Below are positions 25,852 through 56,200 of a stretch of DNA of 64,000 nucleotides, piece after piece. This stretch comes from Macrotis lagotis (lineage: Eukaryota; Chordata; Mammalia; Peramelemorphia; Peramelidae), in the NCBI RefSeq assembly GCF_037893015.1, contig NC_133665.1, positions 106,235,937-106,299,936 on the forward strand. Direction: 5' to 3'. The stretch's first letter is position 1. Each line of letters starts with the position of its first letter. The notes beneath the pieces were generated by a model. That model searched no databases and had not been told where the DNA came from. It saw only the letters and a list, made by a program, of their open reading frames with translations. Made by a program: the position numbers and the translations under genes.

Positions 25852-26399
25852 CAATAGGGCAAGGTGGGGAAGTGATGGGAACAAAGACAAGGAAGCAGAA
25901 ACTGCTATTTCTTGAGAGAAAATACTTCCAGCTGGGATGTATCAGAAAAAGTCTTCAGAGGGATAGATCTACTCGGGGTGTTGGATATAAAGATAAAAGA
26001 AAGGGCAGAATACTCATTTGCTAGGTTTTCAGCATCTGACTTGTGGGTGCCTGAAGGGAGACAGAGTTTTTGACAGGAGATGAAGCGGGGAGTGTGTTGC
26101 ATGAAGGACAGTTGAGCTCTGCCATTTTAAGTTCTCCGTTCTCTGTTCTACCAACATCTTTTCCAACTCTGACATTGTACTCTATGCTTTAAATTTTGAC
26201 TCCCCCGTAATTCTCAACCGCCCAGTCACTGTTCCAACACCTATCCCTACCCCAGGAGTTTCTCCTCCGGCCATGGCCTGTGCCACAAAAACCTCTGGTC
26301 CCATGGCTTTTGGAGAGGGGGATGCCAAAGAGCCTGAGAGCTGTTCTGGAGAGGGTACAATGGGGGGGAGGGTCACCACACTGTTCCCCTGGGCTAGGT

Positions 26400-26702
26400 T
26401 TCCCGATCTTTGCCTCCAGCTGGAGGCGGGGGCTCCAGTTACAGCCCCCCTTCTCTCCACCCTCCCCACACTTCCCTGCCTCATTGGCTGACAGTGGGAG
26501 GGGCGAGGCCTGGGCTGCAGCCAGATGTTGGGAGCAGCAGGAGGGAGGGAGAACAGAGCCGTCTGATCCACAGTCCTCCCAACTCGGCTCCAGCGTCCCT
26601 GCCTGTCCGAGTCACAGACGTCCTGTAGCAGCCGCTGCCCGAGGAGAGGGGGCCTGGAGGGGAGGTGCTGGCCCCACTTGGGGGCCGTCTCCCTAGTTGG
26701 GA
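26400..26702 (+). promoter_or_regulatory. INKA1 promoter / 5' UTR region
   Basis: GC-rich, repeat-free sequence just upstream of the INKA1 start codon, with several GC and CACCC-type boxes (gggaggggcg at about 26,497) and no TATA box. The transcription start cannot be fixed from sequence. A long antisense open frame here is a GC-content artefact. Confidence 0.55.
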
Positions 26703-29152
26703 ATGCGCAGCTCCCGGCTGGACAGCTTCCTAGGACAGTTCCGCCTGGAGTTGGTGAGTTTTCTGTCCTGAGAGGGCAGACTTGGGAGGGGCACAGTGGG
26801 GACCTTGGAGGGACCCCCAGAGGGTGGGGGAGCAGCTGACTCCTTTGCTTCTTTTCTGCTAGGCCCTGAGATGGGGGGATGTCCTGGGGATGCAGAGGCC
26901 TGCCACTAGAATAGTCTTTGGGGTACCCCAAGGCGTAGCTTCTCCTCCCACAGCCTTGACCCCAGAACAAGATAGGAAGCAGCTGCCCCCCCCCACTCCC
27001 CAGTCAGCGGACCCTACCACAGATGTATTAGAGGGGGGTATTGCCTTGAACTTGGCATCTCTATAGGCAGTGAATTTTTCGGGGATGGGGGTTTTGCAGA
27101 CAGGCTTGTGGAGGACCTGTGGCCCTCTATTAGATCTGTGTTTGCCCACACGTGTGGGGCTGGGGGAGGGGCACCCCAGCTGGCTAGAACTGCCCTGGCA
27201 GATGGTTGGGGTTGGGTTTCGGACGGTTGGGGAACTTTGGGGGCTGTCCCCGGGCATCAGGTAACAATATCCTGGCCAGCCGTGCTTGGTGGAGGGCCTC
27301 CCTCCCTCTTCCTTCCTCATCCAGGGAAGGAAAGAAAAACTTTTGAGCACAAAGAGAGAAACTGAGGCACGCCAGCACCCATAGTAGCCAGGAGGAACAT
27401 CTATTCAGGAGCTTCTAATCTCAACAGTTGCGCTTTTTGTAGCTGCCTGGGGGGGGGGGGGATCAGAGTAAGGAGGGCTGGGACTAGGGGTGAAAAGGGA
27501 AGGGGGGGGACGGGGCTGGCCTGAGTGTGACAAGGAGAGAAGGGGAGATCGTCTGATATTCTGGGGTCACTGCCCTTCAGGCTGAGGCGGTAGCCCCCTC
27601 CCCTGCCCTGCCCAACCCGGCTCAGCCCGGCCCGACCCACCCGGGCTCGGCTTCTCCACACCCGCTCTCCGCCACCCCCGAGCCGCCTGCAGCGGGTGCT
27701 GACTTGCCTGCTGGGGAACATGCCACAGCCTGCCAGTCCCAAGGAGGCAGGGAGCCAGGGGGTTGGGGGGCCAGACACGTGGCAGCTGCTGCCGGTCGGG
27801 GAGGGGTGCACGTGCCAGGGGGGCCGGGGGAGGTGTCCCACCTGTCTCTGGTATGCACCCCCCCTCCGGTAGGTAATGCCCCAACAAAGCACTTGGGGCC
27901 CAGACCCGCCACCACCCATAGAAGGAAGATGCTCTCGGCCCCCCGCAAATCTGGACTCCAGGGCTAATAGGAGAAGCTGGGATCAGGGAGAGGAAGGAAT
28001 CTGAGCTAGCCAGCAGAAAACACTAAGTCGGTTTTAGAGGCCTGCCTTTCACCAGCCGAGTGACCTTGGGCAAGTCATTTTACCTCGATTTCCTCGGCTG
28101 GAAATGAGGATTCTTGTCCCTAAGTGTTATAGTGTACGCAAAATAAAAATGTTCCTCAAGTGAATTCTAGTCCAGGCTTTGCTATTGATTCACCACGGCT
28201 CGGTGTGCGTTTCCCGGTGCTTCCCCAGCTCTCGGGAGATTCACCGAAAGCAGGCCCCGAGACTTTTCGCAAGTCTCTCCCGTTCGGTGACTCAGTTTCC
28301 CCATCCCCTAAAGAGCGCTGGGAGTGCCACTTGACCCTGACCTCTCTCCTGCAGCTGTGCGGGCGGGAAGAGCCAGGCTCCCCCCGGATGCAGGGACCCT
28401 CCCAGCCGCCCCCCGCCGAGCCAGCCGGCGGCCCCCGGCCCTGCCACCCTCCGCGAGCCTCGGATGCCTCGGAAGCGGACTCAGCCTGCTGCCTGGAAGA
28501 GGACGACGAGGAGGGGGCTGCGCTGTCCCCCTGCGAGCGCACGCTGGACTGGGACTCGGGGTACTCCGAGGTGTCGGGGAGCACCTGGCGGGACGAGGAG
28601 CGGCCGGTGCTGAGGAGGGTGGGCCGCCTGCGGGGCCGGGCCAGCCCCCCGGCCGGACGCCGCCCGCGCCCCAAATCCACTTCGGACGTCTGTCCGGAGC
28701 AGTGGCGCGGCCTGGAGGCGGAGGACTGGACGGCGGCCCTCCTGTCCCGCAGCCGGAGCCGCCAGCCCCTGGTGCTGGGCGACAACTGCTTTGCGGACCT
28801 GGTGGAGAACTGGATGGAGCTGCCCGAGGCGGCGGGCGACGGGGGCCCGCCGGGGCCGCCCCGCTGGCTGGGAAAGCCCCATCACTTCTTGCTCCACCTC
28901 TCGGACCAGCTGAGGCGCCGGCTCGGGGGCGGTGGGGCCGGGGGCCGCGGCCGGGGCCCCTCCGCGGCTGGGGCAGCCCCCCGGGGGGGCAGCCCGGCGG
29001 CCCGGGCCGCCAAGCGCCTGTCCTGCCCCCCGGCCCCCGGCCGCCCCCTGCCCTCGCCGGACCTCGCCTCGGACTTCACTCACTTTGCGGCTCTCATGAG
29101 GAGCCGCAGCCGCCAGCCCATCATCTGCAATGACGTCATCGGGTACATCTGA
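26703..29152 (+). CDS. INKA1: Inka box actin regulator 1, PAK4 inhibitor (2 coding exons)
   Basis: Exon 1 codes from 26703 to 26753 (MRSSRLDSFLGQFRLEL, donor GTGAGT). Exon 2 runs from 28355 to 29152 after a ctctcctgcag acceptor, starting LCGREEPGSP. The predicted protein is 282 residues (human about 287). The Inka box lies at about residues 137-175 (LEAEDWTAALLSRS through GDNCFADLVENWMELPE). A second, shorter copy of its SRSRQP core ends the protein at about 261-282 (FAALMRSRSRQPIICNDV). In the family these elements occupy the PAK4 catalytic cleft and inhibit the kinase, affecting actin and cell movement. The acidic run EEDDEEG after residue 60 and the WDSGYSEVSGSTW motif are also family features. 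Exon 2 is extremely GC-rich, so shadow frames of 230-270 codons appear on both strands. It converges with UBA7. Confidence 0.95.
27776..27814. promoter_or_regulatory. Cluster of three E-boxes in INKA1 intron 1
   Basis: CACGTG at 27776-27781, CAGCTG at 27783-27788 and CACGTG at 27809-27814, within a repeat-free GC-rich stretch. It resembles a bHLH-binding module. Function is unproven. Confidence 0.35.
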
Positions 29153-29160
29153 CGCCGCTC
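28340..29160. other. CpG island over INKA1 exon 2
   Basis: Very high G+C with abundant CG dinucleotides, in contrast to CG-poor flanks. It covers the coding exon rather than the start of the gene, so it could also mark an alternative promoter. Confidence 0.8.
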
Positions 29161-29184
29161 CACCCCCCATCCCCAACCGCGGAC

Positions 29185-29190
29185 AATAAA
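29185..29190 (+). terminator. INKA1 poly(A) signal AATAAA
   Basis: Canonical hexamer 32 bp after the INKA1 stop codon, implying a very short 3' UTR unless a later site is used. Confidence 0.8.
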
Positions 29191-29863
29191 AGGTTTTCTA
29201 TTAGACCCCGATTTCTACCTTCCTTGGCAGGGAGTAGAAAAGGGCTGGGGGAGGGGCCCTGCCCCCAAGACTGCGCGGCAGGGCCTCCCGCAGGCGCCCT
29301 TAGAACCCCAGGATTCAGAGGGGTCGCCCCAGAGTCGGCTTCGGACCCCTTATTCCAGAGCGGGCCACAATGCCCAGTTGGGTCTGAAGGCAGCACCAGC
29401 CGGCTGGGAGGCTGGTCGTAGGCTGCAGGGAGCCGGCCATGGCCAGGGGAGCAGGCAGTGATAGGGCTGCTGATTCCAGACCTAAAGGCAGTCTACAAAT
29501 TTGCCTCGGGCAAAAGTCTTCCCTTCCTGGGCCTCAGTTTCCTCCCGTGGGGATTGGATGGGCGAAGTCTAAAACCTTTTCCAGTTCTACATCTCACCAT
29601 TCTAGGAAGGGGCAGAGCTGGTATTGTGGCCCAGCGATGACGCAGTTGGGTACCTGAGTCTCCGGTGGGGGAAGGGGAACATGGGAGAAAAAGGCAAAAG
29701 GGTGGGGGGGCTCCATGGAGCCGCCCGGTCCCCGGCTGGAGAGGCAGGATCCTGGGCTGTAAGAAAGTCTGATTGGTTGGCAACATTTCAAGTAATTTTT
29801 TTTCCCCCTGCTTTCCAATTGGCCACCATCACCTGGACCCAGTTAAAGCTTCATCAATTGTTC

Positions 29864-29869
29864 TTTAAT
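29864..29869 (-). terminator. UBA7 poly(A) signal ATTAAA
   Basis: The common variant hexamer on the minus strand, about 50 bp past the UBA7 stop. It faces the INKA1 signal about 670 bp away, so the two transcription units converge closely. Confidence 0.6.
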
Positions 29870-29917
29870 AATTCTGGGGCTGGGAACTCAGTCCTGGTCT
29901 GTCTTTGTGGTCTGGGC

Positions 29918-49189
<19,272 letters not shown>

Positions 49190-49448
49190 TCTCTTGGATA
49201 GACCCCCCACTCAGATACCTAGCCAGACAGAAGACCGACCCCCACTCAACAGACACCGGTTAAATCCCACTGGTCAAAGCCCTAATCCCCAGTCAGAGCT
49301 ACAGACAGTTGGATCAAAAATGATGAAAACCAGGGCCTCCCCACCCTTCTCCCTTCAGTTCCCTTCCTAGGACTATCCAGTGTCCAGGCTGCTGCCTTGG
49401 GAAGCTCCTAGGTCCTCCCCCCACAACTGCTCCCACGACTCTGCTCAG

Positions 49449-49460
49449 TTATAAATAAAA
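49449..49460 (-). promoter_or_regulatory. TATA-like element of UBA7
   Basis: On the minus strand the bases read ttttatttataa. It lies about 65 bp downstream of the ISRE and about 260 bp upstream of the UBA7 start codon, so a transcription start near 49,420 and a 5' UTR of about 230 nt are plausible. Confidence 0.4.
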
Positions 49461-49525
49461 AGGAGCAGAAAGAAAAGGTAAACAGTACTCAGCTGATCTG
49501 GTTCCTCCTCCCCTTTTATTTTCTA

Positions 49526-49542
49526 GGAAACGAAAGTGAAAG
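49526..49542. promoter_or_regulatory. Interferon-stimulated response element (ISRE) with Ets-IRF composite, UBA7 promoter
   Basis: The plus strand reads ggaaacgaaagtgaaag: three GAAA units in IRF spacing, which is a textbook ISRE. The first ten bases also fit the Ets-IRF composite GGAANNGAAA. It lies 337 bp upstream of the UBA7 start codon. UBA7 is a known type I interferon-induced gene, so STAT1-STAT2-IRF9 control is the natural reading. Confidence 0.85.
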
Positions 49543-50044
49543 CCTGTAAATGAATCTTAGGAACCAATTAACTTCTTACTTCCCTTATCCACCCAGAACA
49601 TGCCCCAGTGTTCAAAGGGAAACAGTAGAAGAAATACTCTGTGTTCATCATCATTCTAGTCTACATCACTCCCTTTCACATACTCTCTCCGTTCATGCCA
49701 GACTGGTTGACTTATTCTCTCACCTCCATGAAGTCCCCAGGGCCCCAAATCTCCTGACTTCCACCTCATCGAGCCCCACCTCAAGTCAAAGCCCAGTTTA
49801 GCCACCATGGCAATGACCTCCCCTGAGTTCCCTAGCTGTTTGTGCTAGCTTCCTGCTTCTCAAATGAATGGGTTTACACTACGACCTCACTAAGTCACTC
49901 CTTGTGGGGAGTGACTGGTTTTCCTTTTCTTTGTATTACCAGAGTGTAGCAGTATACCATAAAGCCAAGGTGGCAAACAAATAGAAACCAATCCCTGCAG
50001 ACCACATATAGACCTAGAAAAAAATTAACATTGTGTTGTACTAT

Positions 50045-50445
50045 ATCTTTATTTATTTTTGTTAAATATTTAAGTATATATCTTTTTAGTGATTTTTTTC
50101 CCCAACTACATGCAAAAGTAGTACAACATTCATCTATTTGTAAGTTTATGAGTTTCACATCTCAATTACATTTTAATCTGGAAGAAGATTGGACAGGGAT
50201 GTGAATTTTTTCCTTTCTCAATATATTTTTATTTATTTCATGAAATATTTCCCAATTACATGTAAAACATTTCAAGTTCTAAATTCTCTCCATCCTTCTT
50301 GCCTCTATTCCCTCCTTGAGAAGGCAAGTGATTTGATATCAATTAAACATGTGAAGTTATGAAAAACATATTTCCATGTTGGCTATGTTGCATAAGAAAA
50401 CAGACCAAAACGTAAGGTTTAAAAAGTATGCTTCAGTCCACATTC
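50045..50445 (-). mobile_element. L1 3' UTR, antisense, partly duplicated
   Basis: Two tail-like segments (cccaactacatgcaaaagta; tttcccaattacatgtaaaa) occur about 150 bp apart, followed by ccatgttggctatgttgcat and aagtatgcttcagtccacat. Either two truncated insertions or an internally duplicated one. Confidence 0.8.
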
Positions 50446-50897
50446 AGAGAAGTGAGATTTGCTGGTTATGGTGAGATTCAGGGTTATTTTTACTTAAGTG
50501 GAGTGGAGATAGAGTCATTGAGTAGGTCAGATTTAAGGAGACAGGAAGTGGGAGGTAAGTATTTAGGGGGAGCCTCAATATGGTCAAAGTCCCTTCACAG
50601 AACCAGAGTTGGGGAGGAGAAAGAAAATGAGAAGTATGTATGTAGAATTAGTAATGGCAGACTCTTCAAGGACTAAGGACTTAAAACAACCAGGGTTCTG
50701 CATTAGGTCTTTGTACAGAGAAGAACCCAGGGCAGGTGTTTGGTTAAACACACATTCCTTATATGTATGCTTCATTGATGTTAAAGCTACTCCTTCCATG
50801 GATGCTGTATTTGTGGAAAGGACTTCTTAGAGGAAGTTACCATGTTAACTGAGAGTAGCAGTAGCTGGGGATCCAACCTGAACATTAAGAAAAGTTG

Positions 50898-51045
50898 AAG
50901 GGGAAGCTAGGTGGCACAGTGGATAGAACACTGGCCCTGGAGTCAGGAGGACCTGAGTTCAATTTCCACCTCATATACTTAATAATTATCTAGTGGTGTG
51001 ACCTTGGGCAACCCCACTGCCTTGCAAAAACTTAAAGAGAAGTTG
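50898..51045 (+). mobile_element. Marsupial SINE (short variant)
   Basis: gggaagctaggtggcacagt, a ccctggagtcaggaggacct segment, ctagtggtgtgaccttgggc, then a short tail (gccttgcaaaaacttaaaga). Confidence 0.9.
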
Positions 51046-52616
51046 GAGAATGCTATTATCTTCTTTTTGCCACCTCCATTTTTTCAAAAAGCTAGGATAA
51101 TTTACAATTTTCATTTTGATTTCTTGAAATATAGCTCTGAAAAGCAAGCTTAAAAAAAATTATTGTTTTTAAATGAAGCTACTTAACTATACCTTTAAAG
51201 CGAAATCATCCTGGCTTTAATTGAATGACCAATAGGCCCAGTCCAAGGCTCCCTGGTACCTTGTTTAGGCATGGATGGCTTAGAATGAACATAAATAGCA
51301 ATTGTTTTCTGTTCTGGCAGAGAGTAAGGACATGGTTTGAGGGAATGGAAGGATTGAGAGAATCCTTTCATAGAATTTGAGACATTTGCAAATGGCTGCA
51401 AATAAAGGACAAGGAAGGAAAGAGTGACCAGGGAAAGAATGTTTTCTGGAGACTAGAGAGGACTTCATGAAAGGCAGAAGTAGAGGAATGAGCTTTCAAA
51501 AAATGAAGGTTTTGAGATGAGGAGTTCCAAAGGGTGTGGACATTTTGGGGTGGGGGGAGCTCTGGTGAATTAATTTTCCCCACACTGGTTGCGGGGGCAA
51601 TGTAGAACATCACAGACACAAAAGTCTGGGCTCAGTGGTAGGTGCGACTGTGGAGAAAGGGAACAAGATCCAGCCCACCCCAGGCTACTGACTGTAGGAA
51701 TGGTGCTATTAGTGACCTAGGCTTGCTTTGGATGTTGGATCATCGATTTGGAGTTGCAAGTACCTAGATCATTCAGGCCATTTTAAAATATGAGGAAAAA
51801 AGACCAAGAGGACTGATGGAATTTGACCAAAGTTAGGCAGGTAGGCGGAACTAGAATTTGAATCTAAGACTTATAACTGTCAATAATGTTCTTGCAGCAG
51901 TTCAACCTCTCCTAATTTTACAGATGAAAACATTGAGTCAAGAGGGGGGAAAAGAAATAAAACCACTGGCCCCAAACCCAGGACTCTGGGCAGGAACAGC
52001 TGGTGCCAGGCAAGTCTTGGGGCAGGAGGGGAGTGCAGGAGTGGTGACCTGGAGAGAGGATGGCCATGAGTCTGGGATTCCTAGGAGGGCAGGGAGTGTT
52101 TGTGTCTTTCTCTGTATCCTAGTAGACTTCATAGAACCCTGATACCCCCTGGAGAACCATGCTCCCCTTTTGTCCCACTCTCCTATCACTGGGTCTGGGC
52201 TGATGGAATAAGCCGAAGTCCCTCTGGATGGTCTCTAAAAGTTTCTTAGTACTTAGACAAGAATTTAAAACAACCCATATAGGGATCTGCCTGAGGTGGT
52301 GGGAGGGTTCAAAGGCTCTGCCTGATTTCACTAGAATCACCCTATTTTCATTCTTTTCTTGACCCATAAAGTCTTCTCTCCCCCCCAGGAAGGAAATCCA
52401 GCCCTGTCCCACCTATTTGTCCTAGACCCTAGTGGGTCAGACAAAGGGACCACAGATGCTAAGGGGGAGTGACCCCCAAAGCCCCTGTAGGGGCTTTCCT
52501 GGGTGCTTTCTTCTCCCTGGTCATGGGGTGGGGAGTCAGTTGTCTGAGCCTAGACACCTTCATCTTCACATCCAGGCAACAAAAGCACATCACAGCCACA
52601 CATTTGTGAAACTACC

Positions 52617-52622
52617 TTTATT
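52617..52622 (-). terminator. TRAIP poly(A) signal AATAAA
   Basis: Canonical hexamer on the minus strand, about 665 bp beyond the TRAIP stop codon. No better signal lies between them, giving a 3' UTR of about 0.7 kb. Confidence 0.7.
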
Positions 52623-53285
52623 TTATAGGAATCCTCACAAGAACACTGGGCATGGCCTCGATGCTCTCCTGATCCCAAGATCCACACCAGCCCATCACCT
52701 TCATGGGAAAGCAGGCAGTCCTGGCTTCAGCAGGAGTTACAAAGGCAGAGTCTCTGCTGGTGGAGTCTGGGTTGGATAAAGGGGAAGAAGGGACTGGACC
52801 TATGGCTGCCCCATAGGGCCCTGGGGAGAGCAGGGCTGGGTGCAGGAGAAGTAAGAGAATCAAGACCCTGAGCATTGGAGGAGTTAAAATGGGTCCCAGG
52901 CTGGACTGCCTGGGCCCTGCTGAAGAAAATACTGAACCTAGAAGTCAACAAGAGGCAACATAGGAAAGGGAGGACACTGCAAGGCTTGCAGGCCCTGTTG
53001 CTCATTCTTAAACCACCAGAGGTTGGCCAGAGCCAGCCACACATGCTGCGAGGAGGACAGCTATCAGTTCTAGAGGGTGTAGGAGGAGTCCCCAGTGGGG
53101 ACCTTGAACAATAAGTGTCCTGGGTGGCACTCTGGATGTCCCAGTGATGACAGATGCTACACCATGGGCTGCAGGGCTGACAGGAGCTGCTCCTACTTCT
53201 GCTCTCACACATCCCATGCCAATGGGAACCCTGTCTCTCAGAAGTCTGGAGGCAAAGGGAGAAGACACCAACACGAGCCTCTGGG

Positions 53286-56200
53286 TTATCTCAGAAAAGT
53301 ATCCAACCTGGCCTGGATGGAAGGGCTTGCTTTCTTTGACACAGCTTTGCGCCGGGGTTTTGGCTTCACAGTCAGTGGACGGATGACAAAAGGGTCAGTC
53401 TAGAGAAGCTATGGTCAAGGGAAAACTTCAGATATCTGAAGATAGCAGGGAAAGGAGGAGAATAGGGAAAATCTCTGCTCTAGGAGAATGTACACAATGC
53501 CCACACCACCCCAAGGTACATCAAAAGACTGCTGAGCTATGACTACTGATTAATCTTGGTCCCAGAAAAGTGCTGGTGAAATATTCCTTCCTCCTCTGAG
53601 CAAAACAGTGCAGAACTCAAAACCAGAATGTGACAAGTTTCTTGATCACAACAGAGTTAAATAAATAGAGGTGAGGATACTCAAAGAAGAAAGGACTTTG
53701 CTGTAAATAAAAAGGTAACAATAACACTCTTGAAAAATCCAAAGGTTCAGCTCTCTCAGTGTGACTATCCAGTCCAGAGTCCCATCACCCACAACCAGAG
53801 GATCTGGGAAGTCACCCAATTCTACTCGGCCAGTCAGGATACGACTTGGCTCATGGCTTGACTCTCCCAGGCCTAGGTTGCATTTTGCACAAGAAATATC
53901 AGCCCCTTGGCCTCCTTCAGGCTTTGGCTAATCTGGAGGTTGTGGGCACTGATTGGGAAGGTATCAGATGGTCCCTACTATATTCCCAAATGTCATCTCT
54001 CCAGGAACAGCTCTGGAACCCTCCCTCCCCTAGTTCCCCATGGCAAATTCAAGGTCATAGAAAAAAGGATACGGGTTGAATATACTTGCTTCGACCTCCG
54101 AGTCCATCAAAGCCTGTTCTTACCTATGACAAAACAATACATATGAATTGTCTACCACACACAGAACACAGTGATAAGTACTGGGAGCAATGAAAAGTTT
54201 CAATAAAAGATATAACAACAGTGAACATTTACACAGAGTACTTTTAAAATTTGGAAAACATTTTTATACATATTTCATTTGATCCTCAAAACAACCTTTT
54301 ATGTAGATTCTATCATTATTTCATTTTACAGATAAGGAAACTAAGGCTTACAAACTTACGTAAATGAGATGGAAGTAGGACTCAAATACAGGCCTCTCCT
54401 ATTTTCAAGTCTAGCACTTCACTATCAGGGAGATAAAAATACTGAAGTAAGGAGGTAGAAGCAAGAAAAAGAAAAGAAAAGCTCTGTACGAAGGGAACAA
54501 AGTGAAGAAAGTTCAGCTGCTAAGCTGCCAGCCCCAGAGTCAGTCTGTCTGGCCCAAGCTTCAGCTCTTGGCCCAAAAGGCAGAAGGATGTTCATCTGGC
54601 TCCCCAGAGAAGGTCATAGGGCATGAGGAAGGAGATGGAAGACCAGAGGCTCACTATAACAGTCATCAATGGGGAGGGAAGTGGCCAATGATACTTACAG
54701 CTCCACTATTTCTGCATGGGTCTCCCAGGGTGCCCAGGGGCTTCGTCTTGCCCAGGACTGCATTCCGAATGAATGAGGGAAAGTTCCCCACCAGCTCATC
54801 ATCTTGTTCTCCAGCCCATTGCTGACCCCCAAGAGAAAGACCATTTACCTGAAGGGGAAAAATCCTGGTTATCAGGGTATTTGGAAGGAAGAATCTTATA
54901 AACCTAGAATGTTAGAGCAGGAACAGCCCTGAGAAAGCAGCTAGTACAACCATCTAGTTTTAAAACTAAAGCCCAGTGGGCGACCAATAACTTGTCCAAA
55001 GTCAACTTAATTCCTAAGTGATCAAGGGTCCTAACATGGGGGGCAAAATTATCTCTATTAATAATGAATGCTTATGGATGTGTGTATATATACATGTTTA
55101 TTATGGTAGGCAATGTTCATTTAAAGTCACACAACTGGTTCTTAGAAAAACTTGAATTAAAAGGTGTCTTACCAAAGCTCTTTCCACCATGCCACCCTGT
55201 GAATAGAGAATCCCAGAAGTAGACCACCAGAGCCCTAGAGTGATCTTCTCTTGGGTCCCCAGGGTCCAGGCTGATAGCCTGTAGTTTAGGATTCAAAAAG
55301 GGAGGAGCAAGAGAGAAGCTGCTATTGGGGCATGGAAATATCCACAATGATCCCTGGAGTTCATGAGAAAAGAAGAGTTTAGAGTAGGAAGTAGACCCTA
55401 GAGAGCACTTCATCCATACCTTTAATTACACAGCCAAGTATTCTTTGCTACCCCATACGCTGTAGTTTTAAGCACAATGAGTGGCACTGTAGGCTGCCAG
55501 ATGAGTCCTCTTTGAAACTTGCCCAGAAATGTCTCTTAACCCCAGCGAAGGACAGAATGTGATAATCAGGTTGCTAGAGTAGGATTTACCACTTCATACA
55601 GAGATCTCATTGAATGACATTATTCAATCTAAAATGGTGAATCACAGCATGATGGGAGTGAGGCCCAGGTTCAGTTTCCTCTATCATCTAACTTTTGGGA
55701 CATGTAGTTTCCTCATTTATAAAATACCCAAACTACCTTAATCCACAGGAGTTTTGTACTTTGTGCATCTGAAGGACCCTATAGGAGAATGATGTTTATG
55801 TAGGTAAAATAGAAGTGGGAAAAACAAGTTCTTAGGGCCATGAGCATGGGGAAAATTTTTTAAATAAAATTTTGTTAATGCTTTTTTATCTCTATATTAG
55901 TCATATCCAATAAACCTTCACATCTCTTAACTCAGAAGATATGGAGTTTCTAGGTTCATTTAAACAAAAGTACCAGGCACATAGAAGGCACTTAGTTAAA
56001 AATTTGTTGTTCGACTGAATAGGTGCAATATATTTAGCTTTAGTCATGTTGAGTAGAAATAATCTCCTTCATTCTGTATGCTTCCTACTTGAAAAAATTC
56101 ACCAGTACAAGACTAATTAAAGTGGGGTGGGCAAGATGGACTGTCATTTGGGAAAGCTCAAGTCTGGACTTGATTACAAGCTGGATTCCCTGGTAATGCT

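Larger units (their letters stand above)
49560..52610. other. UBA7-TRAIP intergenic spacer
   Basis: Holds an antisense L1 3' end (50,045-50,445) and a SINE (50,898-51,045). The rest, including 51,060-52,610, is unique-looking and without recognisable exons. A human microRNA is annotated in this neighbourhood, but I could not identify a counterpart by eye. Confidence 0.6.

Noticed and set aside
26182..26970. 262-codon open frame on the minus strand over the INKA1 promoter and exon 1
   Set aside because: GC-rich sequence lacks stops by chance. The product is low-complexity, has no recognisable domain and is antisense to a well-supported exon.
27401..27948. Several 100-170-codon minus-strand frames in INKA1 intron 1
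   Set aside because: They are overlapping frames of the same GC-rich DNA, with no homology and no splice-site support.
29131..29138. Perfect CRE palindrome TGACGTCA in INKA1
   Set aside because: It encodes part of the conserved C-terminal Asn-Asp-Val-Ile, so protein constraint explains it. Regulatory use is not needed to account for it.
28481..29176. 231-codon antisense frame, and a 269-codon plus-strand frame at 28,324-29,133, over INKA1 exon 2
   Set aside because: Both are Pro/Gly/Ala-rich shadows of the true INKA1 frame, which alone matches the family from splice acceptor to stop.
49560..52600. Counterpart of the human microRNA near UBA7-TRAIP
   Set aside because: No convincing hairpin with the expected position could be recognised by eye. 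Deciding it needs a sequence alignment and folding.
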